Shown in pieces: positions 1 through 6,980 of a stretch of 16,013 nt of DNA; the stretch's first letter is position 1, and each line of letters begins with the position of its first letter. The notes under the pieces were generated by a model. It was given only the letters and a program-made list of their open reading frames with translations. It ran no database searches and was not told where the DNA came from. The DNA comes from CBDAPI01 sp964565865 (GTDB lineage: Bacteria; Acidobacteriota; UBA6911; RPQK01; CBDAPI01): assembly GCA_964565865.1 (NCBI GenBank), contig CAZMGM010000049.1:1-16013 (forward strand). The letters run 5' to 3'. Position numbers and translations under genes: made by a program.

Positions 1-872
1 ATGTCCAGCGCCTTTTCGTCACCGCTGACCGCGTACCAGCGGGAGAAGGCCCGCAACGCATTTCCGATGTCCTGAAAGCCGACGGCTGGGGGTTCTATAT
101 GAGCTAGCTTTTCATTCCCGCTTTCGAGCCGGTTCCAGCCTTTGGGAGCTCCGTGCCCGGCCCAGGTTCCCGAGCGAGTGTAAGTTTGGTAGTACCAGGC
201 ACGATTCTCGTTTCGCAGGGCCATATTGGCCAGGCTGTCGGCCATCCGACCGGCCAGCTCGAGCCACTTCGAATCTCCGTCGTAATCGTGCCAGTCGAGC
301 AGGGCTACTATCATCCGGGAATGAGGAAAAGGCCAGAACTTGTTATCCACGGCCTCCACTGCATCGGCTACAACAGAGTGGGCGCTGTTGGGAACGTTAC
401 GCCAGGGCCGCTCTTCCAGGCTTTTCAACCACCACAGGTTGTCGCCCTCGATATCCTGGGTGATGGACTCCAGCATCCTGGCGTCCACGTCGGCGTTCAC
501 CTTGCTGCCGGTCATGGTCCGAAGTCCGGGCAGGGCATGAACGGGCTTCATCAGGCAGGGACCACCCGTGCGCCAGCTCATATAAGGAGTCTTATGGTCC
601 AGATGAGCTCCCTGGCACGAGTTGTAAAGGAACTTGGGGTTGACCGAGTTGGTAATTGCTCGCAAGGCCATTGCCCCACGAGCAGCCAGATCGAGGGTGT
701 CCGGGACCTCAGCCGGATAGCGGGTCGCAGTAGGAGCTGTTGGCTCTTTTTCCGAAGAGCAGCCAGCCGCCAACCCGACTGCCACCGCTGTCACAGTCGC
801 GGACTTCACGAAGTCGCGCCGATGCGGTAGCCCCGGCTTTGCATCACGGACCACAACTCTATCCTTGTGCAT
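1..872 (-). CDS. Tat-type lipoprotein, possible alpha/alpha-toroid glycan-active protein (3' end cut by window edge)
   Basis: About 290 codons are visible on the minus strand and the frame is still open at the left edge, so the C-terminus is missing. The ATG at 872-870 has an AGGAGG site six bases upstream, which fixes the start. The N-terminus has a twin-arginine motif (HRRDFVK, R18-R19), a hydrophobic run and a lipobox LAAGC with Cys38. This indicates folded export by Tat followed by lipid anchoring. The rest is rich in Trp, Tyr and paired helices, with segments such as DNKFWPFPHSRMIVALLDW and GFQDIGNALRAFSRWYAVSG. That pattern resembles (alpha/alpha)6-toroid glycosidases or lyases, but I see no catalytic motif I can name. 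Seen: signal and helix-rich Trp pattern. Inferred: a role on extracellular carbohydrate. It could equally be an uncharacterised secreted protein. Confidence 0.72.
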   Translation of the reverse strand, partial: MHKDRVVVRDAKPGLPHRRDFVKSATVTAVAVGLAAGCSSEKEPTAPTATRYPAEVPDTLDLAARGAMALRAITNSVNPKFLYNSCQGAHLDHKTPYMSWRTGGPCLMKPVHALPGLRTMTGSKVNADVDARMLESITQDIEGDNLWWLKSLEERPWRNVPNSAHSVVADAVEAVDNKFWPFPHSRMIVALLDWHDYDGDSKWLELAGRMADSLANMALRNENRAWYYQTYTRSGTWAGHGAPKGWNRLESGNEKLAHIEPPAVGFQDIGNALRAFSRWYAVSGDEKALD

Positions 873-1200
873 AAAAAACCTCCTGCCGATTGGAACTCAA
901 ATTACCTGTATTTCTCAGATTACATATACGTCATGTGAAGCAAGTGGTGCAAGGCCTAGGAAGACAGTCGCAAAAGTCCCGTGGGCCGCGTCGCGCGACG
1001 GAGAAAATGCGGGTCAGGCGAGAATGTTCTTTATCACTTCGCCGTGGACGTCCGTCAATTATTGAGTACTTGCGGCGCTTTGTCGGGTTAGTGGCTGGCC
1101 TGTGCGTCGACGGATACGCTGACCGCTCGTCTGCAAGGTTCCCCCGGTGTGACTCTCGAAGCCTGGGGGCTGGTATTTGCGGTTCGGCCTTCCCCCTTAG
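873..1200. other. Intergenic gap, upstream region of the Tat lipoprotein gene
   Basis: These 328 bases separate the start of the leftmost minus-strand gene from the stop of the DUF3500 gene. No convincing gene is present in either strand. The part next to 872 is AT-rich (about 890-940) and is the likely place for the leftward promoter. A loose G/C-rich dyad (GGGGG/CCCCC class, about 1140-1170) lies just past the DUF3500 stop and could contribute to termination, but it lacks a clear T run. Confidence 0.4.
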
Positions 1201-2370
1201 TCACTCCCCGGTCAAGGAATGTGAATGCCGGTTTGAGACGCGTTGAGTGTGTGCGTTGGGCTGGCTGTGGTCGAACTCCTGATGGTGCAGCGCCAGGACA
1301 TCCAATCCATAGTCGTTCTCGAACTCGCGCCAGACCGAGTGCGAGTGATTGCTCAGGTTCTGAGTGTTATCGTATTCGATCAGAAAGGTCGGTGTCTGAA
1401 CCCGGTAGTAGTTGCCGGGCGACTCACGTCTTCCCGTGGTTAGACCTCCAGTGGACAAGGGTTCGGGCTTGGGCCGGATGAGTTGCCCGGCCCAGGCAAA
1501 GTAGAGCTGATCACGGGGAGTCTGCTCGGCCACACTCATCCTGGCCGTCGCCACATCCTGCGGCAGGATGTGAGCGTATTCGGCAATCAGGTACATGAGC
1601 ATTTCGTATTGGCGGTTGTTCATCTCTGAAGCAGGTAATCCCTCGGGACTTCCCTCCAGGCGGGCTCTTTCATTGGCCAGGGTGAGGATGTCAGGAGGCG
1701 CGATGTCGTTGAAGACGGCCTGATTTTTCTGTTCTTCGTCCAGAGAATTCACTAATGCCAGCGCCAGATCTTCTTCCCGGGCCAGAGCACGCAGTCCCTT
1801 GTGGACTCCCTGAGCTACCTCGTGCGGATTCGAGCCTAGGAAGGTCGGGCTGCTCGAGACCAGGCGGCCGGCTTTTATCGTGTAGTGCAGCGAAAGGTGG
1901 TGTCCTTCTACGCGCCAGCCCCAGTTGTCGGTCATCGACGGAGACCCGAAGATTGAAAAATGATAGCTCTCAGTATCCCGATGACCCGAGGTGTCGCCTT
2001 CGATGACCCGAATGATGTCTTCCAAAGCCATGACCTGGAGGACCTTGACGTAGCCTTCTCGGCTCAACCCGGAACTGAGCAGCGCGTGGGCCAAGTATTT
2101 TTGCTTCGGGGTCATGTCTTTGATGGTGACTCCATTCCTGCGGTATCCATAGGTGGAGATGAAGGAACTCTCGGGGAAGTAGTGCCACTGGGTCCGACTC
2201 CTGGCATCGAAATCGAGCAGCGTCCGCCCCTGCTGGTGACGATCCAATGATTGGACAAAGATATTACCCGCCTCAACCATCAGACGCTTGGTCTTGGCTG
2301 TTGAACCCGCCATCAGGGTCACGCCGCAGACTAGGAGCAAAGGGACTGTGATCCGTGTGTCTTGTGTCAT
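1201..2370 (-). CDS. Exported DUF3500 domain protein
   Basis: This encodes 389 residues from the ATG at 2370-2368, which has AAGG about seven bases upstream. An in-frame ATG at 2436 adds 22 non-hydrophobic residues and is less likely. Residues 8-25 form a signal peptide (PLLLVCGVTLMAGSTA) with probable cleavage after STA. The body matches the DUF3500 family: an N-terminal helical part, the block SYHFSIFGSP...WGWRVEGHHLSLHYT (about 135-164), and the C-terminal TPTFLIEYDNTQN...NHSHSVWREFENDYGLDVL (about 327-359). Several conserved His residues in the two blocks suggest a metal or active site, but the family has no established reaction that I can name. Length is normal and the gene looks intact. 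It stands alone between two gaps and is probably periplasmic or extracellular. Confidence 0.88.
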   Translation of the reverse strand: MTQDTRITVPLLLVCGVTLMAGSTAKTKRLMVEAGNIFVQSLDRHQQGRTLLDFDARSRTQWHYFPESSFISTYGYRRNGVTIKDMTPKQKYLAHALLSSGLSREGYVKVLQVMALEDIIRVIEGDTSGHRDTESYHFSIFGSPSMTDNWGWRVEGHHLSLHYTIKAGRLVSSSPTFLGSNPHEVAQGVHKGLRALAREEDLALALVNSLDEEQKNQAVFNDIAPPDILTLANERARLEGSPEGLPASEMNNRQYEMLMYLIAEYAHILPQDVATARMSVAEQTPRDQLYFAWAGQLIRPKPEPLSTGGLTTGRRESPGNYYRVQTPTFLIEYDNTQNLSNHSHSVWREFENDYGLDVLALHHQEFDHSQPNAHTQRVSNRHSHSLTGE

Positions 2371-2443
2371 TTTCGACCTTGTGGGGTGATTCGAAGTGTT
2401 GGATGTAATTCTAGCAGCCCGTGGTAAAAGTCCCAAGGGTGAC

Positions 2444-2518
2444 AGCCGACCACCAGGGTCGCCCCTACTAATCTGGAAAGGCCAGAGGATTTTGTAGGGG
2501 CCGGTCTGGTGCCGGACC
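2444..2518. repeat. Imperfect long inverted repeat with GTAGGGGC cores
   Basis: The left arm (2444-2468) ends in GCCCCTAC and the right arm (2494-2518) begins GTAGGGGC. The arms also pair through CACCAG/CTGGTG. The 25-base spacer contains an inner TCTGG/CCAGA hairpin. The arms therefore look like two opposed, diverged copies of one roughly 25-base unit. Such GTAGGGGC-type palindromic units are seen as dispersed repeats in several bacterial genomes; only this one pair is visible here. Confidence 0.55.
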
Positions 2519-2561
2519 GGGATGAGTTACTGTCGCCTTGGGTGCATATGTAAAGTGAACT

Positions 2562-2596
2562 GAACGCAGTCCATATCGAAGCATGGAACTGCGTTC
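2562..2596. repeat. 12-bp-stem hairpin in the DUF3500/MBL intergenic gap
   Basis: GAACGCAGTCCA (2562-2573) pairs with TGG-A-ACTGCGTTC (2584-2596), giving 12 pairs with one bulged base and a 10-base loop. It lies about 160 bases past the MBL lipoprotein stop and 190 bases before the DUF3500 start on the minus strand. No T run follows on either strand, so it is not a standard intrinsic terminator. It could be an operator or a transcript-stabilising hairpin. Confidence 0.5.
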
Positions 2597-2756
2597 GAAG
2601 CAGTCTTGGCGGATCAATACCCGTTACCGAAGCTTGGTGGGCAGGATCTTGGGTGTCGTCCGGCGGCGACGGTCAGTTCGTAAAACAACATCGAAGCCTT
2701 CGGTAAACAGGCGGTGGGTTGGAACGCTTCGCATCTTGGAAACCGTCGCTGGGTTG

Positions 2757-3803
2757 TTAGTCGGAGGCCGGGTAATCCTTCTGGAAACCGTTACGGCTAT
2801 TGGTGACAGTAAAAGACCCGTCGCGGCGTGCGGACAGTTTGATCCAGGAGCCCCTGTGCTCTTCTTCCAAATTGGCCAGGTATTCAGCCGGGGAATTGGC
2901 TTCCTGGCCTGCAGCAACCGTGTAATGAAGCTGCCACAGATCCAGCAGCCCGGGAGAGTCTCGAATCACTCTCCAGGCCTCCGGGTGACCACCTTTGGCG
3001 GCGCCATTGTTCATGATCGCCACGCGGGGACGAAGGGCATGGACGAGAGCTCGGGGACCCGAAGTGGGCAGCCCGTGGTGGGTGGTCAGGTAGACGTCGA
3101 CCGTACCGACCAGATTTTGAGGGCAGGCCAGGTCGATCTCTTTGTTCCAGGTCAGGTCTCCCAGGTCAATAAACCGGAAGCGCCCGAATTCGAGCAGGAA
3201 TCCCACCGAGCTGGAATTCTCTGTAGGGTCGTCCATTTTCCACTCGGTAAATTTGCACAGAGGATTCTTTTCCCCGGCGCCCTCCAGTGGAGAAAAAAGG
3301 ACCTCCCGCGCCGCTGAAACGATGGTCACCTCAGTGCCTGTGAGCGGAACTTGGTCGCCGGGGGTCACCAGCAGGTGACGGGCCTTAGCGCGGACCTTCA
3401 GGTAATTTTCGTACAGTTGAGCCGCATCTTCCGTCTCTTCCTGGTTGGGACCGTGATCGACAAAGGTGACGATGGGGATTTGCTCGGCCAACTCGGGCAC
3501 CGCTCCCACATGGTCTCTGTGGTAGTGGGTGATCAGCATGTAATCGATCTGACCGAGCCCGGCCAGTTGCGCCATTTCCACAATGCGTCCGGTATCACGG
3601 CCCTCAAACCCGGGATAGCCCGAGTCGATCAGCATCGACTCGCCTTCTGGAGTTACGATCAGTGTCGCCTGTCCCCCTTCCACATCCACAAAGTAGATGT
3701 CCAGCTCCTCAGGTTGCGGTGCGGGACTTTCGGGTGCGGGTGCGATACAGGAAGACAGCAGCAGGGATAGAGAAAAGGGCAGCCAGGATCGATTGAGAAT
3801 CAT
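2757..3803 (-). CDS. ComEC-C-terminal-like metallo-beta-lactamase-fold lipoprotein
   Basis: This is 348 residues with ATG at 3803-3801, preceded by AAGGAGC about eight bases upstream. The N-terminus is a lipoprotein signal with a lipobox-like LLSSC (Cys19), followed by a Pro/Ala-rich linker. The mature part starts LDIYFVDVEGGQATLIV and LIDSGYPG, as in the soluble MBL domain of ComEC/Rec2 and stand-alone relatives. The metal motif is HYHRDH (His93, His95, Asp97, His98). Later metal-site positions are probably GDL (214-217) and THHG (241-244). The family hydrolyses phosphodiester or ester bonds using two metal ions; the substrate here is unknown. Only the MBL domain is present, with no ComEC channel segments, so a DNA-uptake role is not implied. 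It is a single-gene unit by spacing. Confidence 0.87.
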   Translation of the reverse strand: MILNRSWLPFSLSLLLSSCIAPAPESPAPQPEELDIYFVDVEGGQATLIVTPEGESMLIDSGYPGFEGRDTGRIVEMAQLAGLGQIDYMLITHYHRDHVGAVPELAEQIPIVTFVDHGPNQEETEDAAQLYENYLKVRAKARHLLVTPGDQVPLTGTEVTIVSAAREVLFSPLEGAGEKNPLCKFTEWKMDDPTENSSSVGFLLEFGRFRFIDLGDLTWNKEIDLACPQNLVGTVDVYLTTHHGLPTSGPRALVHALRPRVAIMNNGAAKGGHPEAWRVIRDSPGLLDLWQLHYTVAAGQEANSPAEYLANLEEEHRGSWIKLSARRDGSFTVTNSRNGFQKDYPASD

Positions 3804-4067
3804 TGAAAATGCTCCTTAATAGTAGCGAATGGCAACCATACCAGCACCCGTGCGGCGCAGCTCAGTGGTCGTCGAAAAACAATACCAACCAGCCGCCGCC
3901 ACAAGCGCGTTGACTCTCTATGTTAGAACTACCGGTCCAGGTCCGCTACCCCCCGCTGTCCTATCCCGACTGGAGTGAGCGGGAGTGGGAGCTCCCGGCG
4001 GGCACCCCTTGCGGTCGTCAGTTCCCAGGTTACTTTGTCCCATTTGCGCTGACGATTTACACTTGCC
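3804..4067. other. Intergenic gap, MBL gene upstream region and tail beyond the oxidoreductase remnant
   Basis: No credible gene is seen here. The part next to 3803 should hold the leftward promoter of the MBL lipoprotein. The part next to 4067 continues the open frame of the Gfo/Idh/MocA remnant for about 49 codons, but this sequence no longer resembles that family and is rich in Gly, Pro and Ser. It is probably non-coding drift. Confidence 0.4.
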
Positions 4068-4376
4068 AAGATAAAGGGATGACATCATCGCGATCGTCCA
4101 GCGTCCATCGGCTGCTCTGAAAGCCGGCTTCCGATCCTTTTTAATGGCCTGCAGTAGATCCGCCACCATGAGTGTCACGAGCTCATCCATCATCACCCTC
4201 TCCTCGGAGGGGAGTTCGATGGGTTCCCAGGTCCCGCTGGGCTAGTCCTGGGCGAAAAGGATCACCGCTCCTTTAGTGTTTTGGCGCAATTCCTAGCCAA
4301 AGTCGGGCATTACCTTTTCTGGTTGAGTCAAGTCCCTCTTTAGCCGCTCAGCCGGTAACTTTGGAATCCAGATCTA
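4068..4376 (-). pseudogene. Decayed C-terminal fragment of a Gfo/Idh/MocA family oxidoreductase
   Basis: On the minus strand one frame reads, through stops, PKLPAERLKRDLTQPEKV, MPDFG, stop, ELRQNTKGAVILFAQD, stop, PSGTWEPIELPSEER, then VADLLQAIKKDRKPAF and DGRWTIAMMSSLYL. The order of GTWEPIELP, an acidic helix DLLQAI, KPAF, DGRWTIAMM and a terminal small-residue helix is the usual C-terminus of NAD(P)-dependent Gfo/Idh/MocA oxidoreductases. The frame is broken by TAG codons at 4244-4242 and 4295-4293, and another TAG (4376-4374) bounds it upstream. The N-terminal Rossmann half is absent: the region where it should lie is occupied by an opposite-strand gene. I read this as a truncated pseudogene at a rearrangement junction. 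The family call rests on recognised motifs, not on an alignment. Confidence 0.6.
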
Positions 4377-4445
4377 TCGAATTCGCCTTGATGTTTGATA
4401 TTTACAGTTTTAAACTGGACAAACAAATACATCAGAGTGGGCCAA

Positions 4446-5573
4446 ATGAATCGTGGAAAATTCATCCAGCAAGTGATCCACAGCCCCACCCTCGAATACG
4501 TCAAGCCACATTTAGAGGCTGCGGCGAATCAAATGATCGCCGAAGGGGGCGGGCGAGTTTCCCGTAAGGATGTGCCTAAGGCCGTCAGTTGGGCCGTTGT
4601 GATCGCGGACCAGGTCAAGGCGGCACAGCCAGAACCTGCGGAGAAAATGTTCAAGTTGCAGCCGGGCCCCGACGACCTAATCCGACAGGATCAACTCGTC
4701 CAAATTCTAGCCCTCAGAGTAAAAAGGACAAGGGAGGAGCTGTTTGGAGATGATTCCGCCCCATTTGTGTCACGGATGGATCCGGAACTGGCCAGGTACA
4801 TGGCGGAAGCCTGGATCAAAAGTGTCGCCAGGAAGGAAGACCCGTACAAAGACCCTTTATTCGGGCTCTGTGCATGTGGAAAGGTAGGGGTGTTTCTCAC
4901 TGAGAGCCGCAGACGGTTGACACCGGTCCGGTACCTTGAATATCAAAGCCCGACAGATTCGGGGGAGATCACGGTGAAGAGAGTTCCGGTGGCCGGGGTC
5001 CGTCCATTTCGAACTTCAGACCTTGCGTCACTCGAGAACCAGTCAAGGTGGTTGGCAAAAGCCACTGGTTTCTCTATGCCGGCACTAGTGACGTGGATTT
5101 TGACGGATATCCAGCCGACACTGGATCCCGTCGCCATGGGTCTGTTCTGGCATCGTTCACCCTTTCCCGAGGTGCCCGAGCGATACTGGGCTAAGGTTCA
5201 GGTCAATTCCTTCCAAGTCACTGCTGCGCAATGGACAGGACTTCGGCGCCAACTGCGCCAACACCTTGGGATCACAAAGTCCAAACCACTCAGCGACCCG
5301 GATCAGAAACTGCTAAGGATAGTTGACAGCTTGGGAGGTGTTCCTAAGAAACACGGCGAAAAGAGGAGCTTCTGGGAGCGCGTTTTCCGAGAACACCTCG
5401 AGGCCTTTCCTAAATGGCAGAGTGCTGACGCGATCCGGAAAAGGTACGGGAGGATCAGGGGTAAACTAGGACCCATGGCGGACGCTGTGGCTAAGGCCAA
5501 AGAGGACATCGACGAGACCAGGGCTACTCTCGACCACGTTAAACAAATTCGTGAAAAGGGATCGCCGGCCTAG
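4446..5573 (+). CDS. Protein of unknown function, 375 residues
   Basis: I do not recognise this family. The ATG at 4446 (weak GAG-type site upstream) gives 375 residues; an in-frame ATG at 4395 would add 17. It has no signal peptide or membrane segment, so it is probably cytoplasmic. The N-terminal part (1-130) is mainly helical and charged. A Cys-x-Cys-x-x pair (LCACGKVG, Cys142 and Cys144) begins a more beta-rich middle (about 140-190). The region 255-340 contains a basic helical stretch (AAQWTGLRRQLRQHLG) and FWERVFREHLEAFPKWQSADAIRKRYGRI, a Trp/aromatic spacing reminiscent of small helix-turn-helix-like domains. The tail (345-375) is charged and probably coiled. It runs opposite to all neighbours on the left and starts within 70 bases of a truncated pseudogene, consistent with acquisition by recombination. 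A DNA-binding role would be only a guess. Confidence 0.75.
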   Translation: MNRGKFIQQVIHSPTLEYVKPHLEAAANQMIAEGGGRVSRKDVPKAVSWAVVIADQVKAAQPEPAEKMFKLQPGPDDLIRQDQLVQILALRVKRTREELFGDDSAPFVSRMDPELARYMAEAWIKSVARKEDPYKDPLFGLCACGKVGVFLTESRRRLTPVRYLEYQSPTDSGEITVKRVPVAGVRPFRTSDLASLENQSRWLAKATGFSMPALVTWILTDIQPTLDPVAMGLFWHRSPFPEVPERYWAKVQVNSFQVTAAQWTGLRRQLRQHLGITKSKPLSDPDQKLLRIVDSLGGVPKKHGEKRSFWERVFREHLEAFPKWQSADAIRKRYGRIRGKLGPMADAVAKAKEDIDETRATLDHVKQIREKGSPA

Positions 5574-5724
5574 GTCTAGAGTTGGGTGCCAAGCACATAG
5601 CGATGACATACTGTCCTCGGTGTGCCAACTGTAATTGGGCGCTCAGCTGGCAAAGAGAGCCGTAGGTAGAAACAGGACAATTATTGTAGGAAGCAATTTA
5701 GCCCCGTTATTAATTCTTTCCCGC

Positions 5725-5733
5725 AAAGGAGGG
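5725..5733 (+). promoter_or_regulatory. Strong ribosome binding site for the GTG-start small membrane protein
   Basis: AAAGGAGGG ends five bases before the GTG at 5739. This near-perfect anti-16S match is what decides the start, because no ATG is available at the expected N-terminus. Confidence 0.75.
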
Positions 5734-5738
5734 TCATC

Positions 5739-5990
5739 GTGCAACTCAGTCAAAAAGGAATGGCCAAGGCCCTCGGGTTCGGTTGGGGTGGAGCCATGCT
5801 AGTGGCGGGCTTGGGACACCTGATCTTCTTCCCGTACGGACAATCCTTCCTTCAGGTGGTCGCCTCCGTCTATCCTGGCTACCATGGAGTCCCAACGGTC
5901 GAAGACGTTGCGGTAGGAACCCTTTACGGTGTCTTAGACGGTGCCATCGGAGGATTTATCCTGGCCTGGCTTTACAACCGATTCGCCTGA
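5739..5990 (+). CDS. Small two-helix membrane protein (DUF5676 / 'bacteriophage holin'-annotated type)
   Basis: It encodes 83 residues from GTG with a very strong Shine-Dalgarno. Two hydrophobic helices are visible: about residues 10-31 (ALGFGWGGAMLVAGLGHLIF) and about 57-78 (VAVGTLYGVLDGAIGGFILA, then WLYNRF). They are joined by a loop containing YPGYHGVPT. The pattern of SLYPGY, GxxxGxxDGxxGG and a terminal AWLYN matches a widespread small inner-membrane family often labelled DUF5676 or 'bacteriophage holin'. No phage genes are nearby, so the holin label should not be taken as function. The 165-base gap after the unknown 375-residue gene leaves co-transcription undecided. Confidence 0.75.
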   Translation: MQLSQKGMAKALGFGWGGAMLVAGLGHLIFFPYGQSFLQVVASVYPGYHGVPTVEDVAVGTLYGVLDGAIGGFILAWLYNRFA

Positions 5991-6009
5991 ATCTCGGTAG
6001 AGGTGGGGC

Positions 6010-6072
6010 GTCTGACCGCAGGTGTGGTATCGGGCCATGGGTACTGGGTGGCAATCAATCCTTCGGTCAGAC
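6010..6072. terminator. Inverted repeat between convergent genes, possible terminator element
   Basis: GTCTGACCG (6010-6018) and CGGTCAGAC (6064-6072) are perfect 9-base inverted arms, 45 bases apart, between the stop of the small membrane protein (5990) and the stop of the convergent TIM-barrel gene (6129). The position suits a shared transcript end. The long loop and the lack of a T run make this weak. Confidence 0.3.
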
Positions 6073-6128
6073 CCGTCTTTCCGTGTTCGCAAATCTGCCG
6101 ATTGCTCATTGTGTCCTTGAAAGTCCCA

Positions 6129-6980
6129 TCACGGCCCGTCCAGACGGAGACGCTTGAAACTCTTGACCTGTTCCGTAATCGCTTTTTCGGTGGGAAGGCG
6201 CTCAATGCTGCTGGCGCCGAAAAAGCCGACCACCCCGCGACTATTCTCGAGCACGAACCGGACATCCTCGGGTTCAGCAATGGGTCCTCCGTGACAGATG
6301 ACCAGCACATCGCCACGGACATGTGCGGCAGCGTCATGGATCTCCTGAATACGCCCAACGCACTCAGCTAGGTTCAGGGCCGTTTTGGCACCAATGGTGC
6401 CTTTAGTGGTCAGACCCAGATGGGCGACAAGCACGTCGGCGCCGGCCGTTGCCATAGCCACGGCCTCCGCGGGCGTAAAAACATAAGGGGTCGTCAGGAG
6501 ATCCATTTCGTGGGCCAGGGCCACCATTTCCACTTCCTTTTCGTAGCCCATTCCCGTCTCTTCCAGATTCTGGCGGAAAACTCCGTCGATCAGTCCCACC
6601 GTTGGAAAGTTCTGCACCCCAGCAAAACCTCTGGCCTTGAGGTCCTTCAAAAAAACATCCATTAATCGAAAGGGATCGGTACCGCAGACTCCAGCCAGAA
6701 CGGGAGTGCAAGTAGCCACGGGAAGTACCTCGGCTCCCATTTCACAAACGATCGCATTGGCGTCTCCGTAGGGCATCAATCCGGAAAGAGAGCCTCTGCC
6801 CGCCATGCGAAAACGGCCAGAGTTGTAGATCACGATCAGGTCGGCGCCCCCGGCCTGGGCGAACTTGGCCGAAATACCTGTGCCAGCTCCGGCACCCAGA
6901 ATCGGTACTCCCTGACGGATCTGCTCCCTCAAACGGGCCAGGATCGTCTCCCGTTGAAAGGGTCGTTCATAGTTCGACAT
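6129..6980 (-). CDS. PEP-hydrolase family TIM-barrel protein (partner of Tm-1-like protein)
   Basis: This is 283 residues from the ATG at 6980-6978, with GGAGG about seven bases upstream inside the end of the preceding gene. An upstream in-frame ATG at 7085 would lie deep in that gene and is rejected. Motifs of the PEP_hydrolase (PF09370-type) TIM barrel are clear: GAGAGTGISAKFAQAGGADL (29-48), YNSGRFRMAGRGSLSGLMPY (52-71), GVQNFPTVGLIDG (121-133), VAHLGLTTKGTIGAKTA (185-201), CHGGPI (229-234) and GFFGASSIERLPTE (252-265). The Gly-rich ends of the strands should form a phosphate or carboxylate pocket. Tm-1-type proteins in plants and fungi carry this domain fused behind the Tm-1 domain. Here it is a separate gene that overlaps its partner by 14 bases, so translational coupling is likely. 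The biochemical reaction is not established. Confidence 0.88.
   Translation of the reverse strand: MSNYERPFQRETILARLREQIRQGVPILGAGAGTGISAKFAQAGGADLIVIYNSGRFRMAGRGSLSGLMPYGDANAIVCEMGAEVLPVATCTPVLAGVCGTDPFRLMDVFLKDLKARGFAGVQNFPTVGLIDGVFRQNLEETGMGYEKEVEMVALAHEMDLLTTPYVFTPAEAVAMATAGADVLVAHLGLTTKGTIGAKTALNLAECVGRIQEIHDAAAHVRGDVLVICHGGPIAEPEDVRFVLENSRGVVGFFGASSIERLPTEKAITEQVKSFKRLRLDGP

Larger units (their letters stand above)
2371..2756. other. Intergenic gap with several inverted repeats
   Basis: This 386-base gap lies between the DUF3500 gene and the MBL lipoprotein gene. No gene is supported. It holds an imperfect long inverted repeat (2444-2518), a compact 12-base stem dyad (2562-2596), and a 9-base pair of inverted arms TTACCGAAG/CTTCGGTAA at 2624-2632 and 2698-2706. 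The density of dyads suggests palindromic repeat elements and/or 3' and 5' structures of the leftward transcripts. Confidence 0.5.

Noticed and set aside
153..830. Long plus-strand open frame of 225 codons
   Set aside because: It lies antisense to a gene with a strong ribosome site, a Tat/lipoprotein signal and protein-like composition; its own translation has no family features.
2583..3317. Plus-strand open frame of 244 codons
   Set aside because: Most of it is antisense to the MBL lipoprotein, whose metal motif is unmistakable, and it has no ribosome site or recognisable domain.
4242..4376. TAG recoding (for example pyrrolysine or a reassigned stop) as an explanation for the in-frame TAGs
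   Set aside because: Intact genes in the window use TAG as a normal terminator (for example the kinase at 14857 and the permease at 12156), and the N-terminal half of the oxidoreductase is missing.
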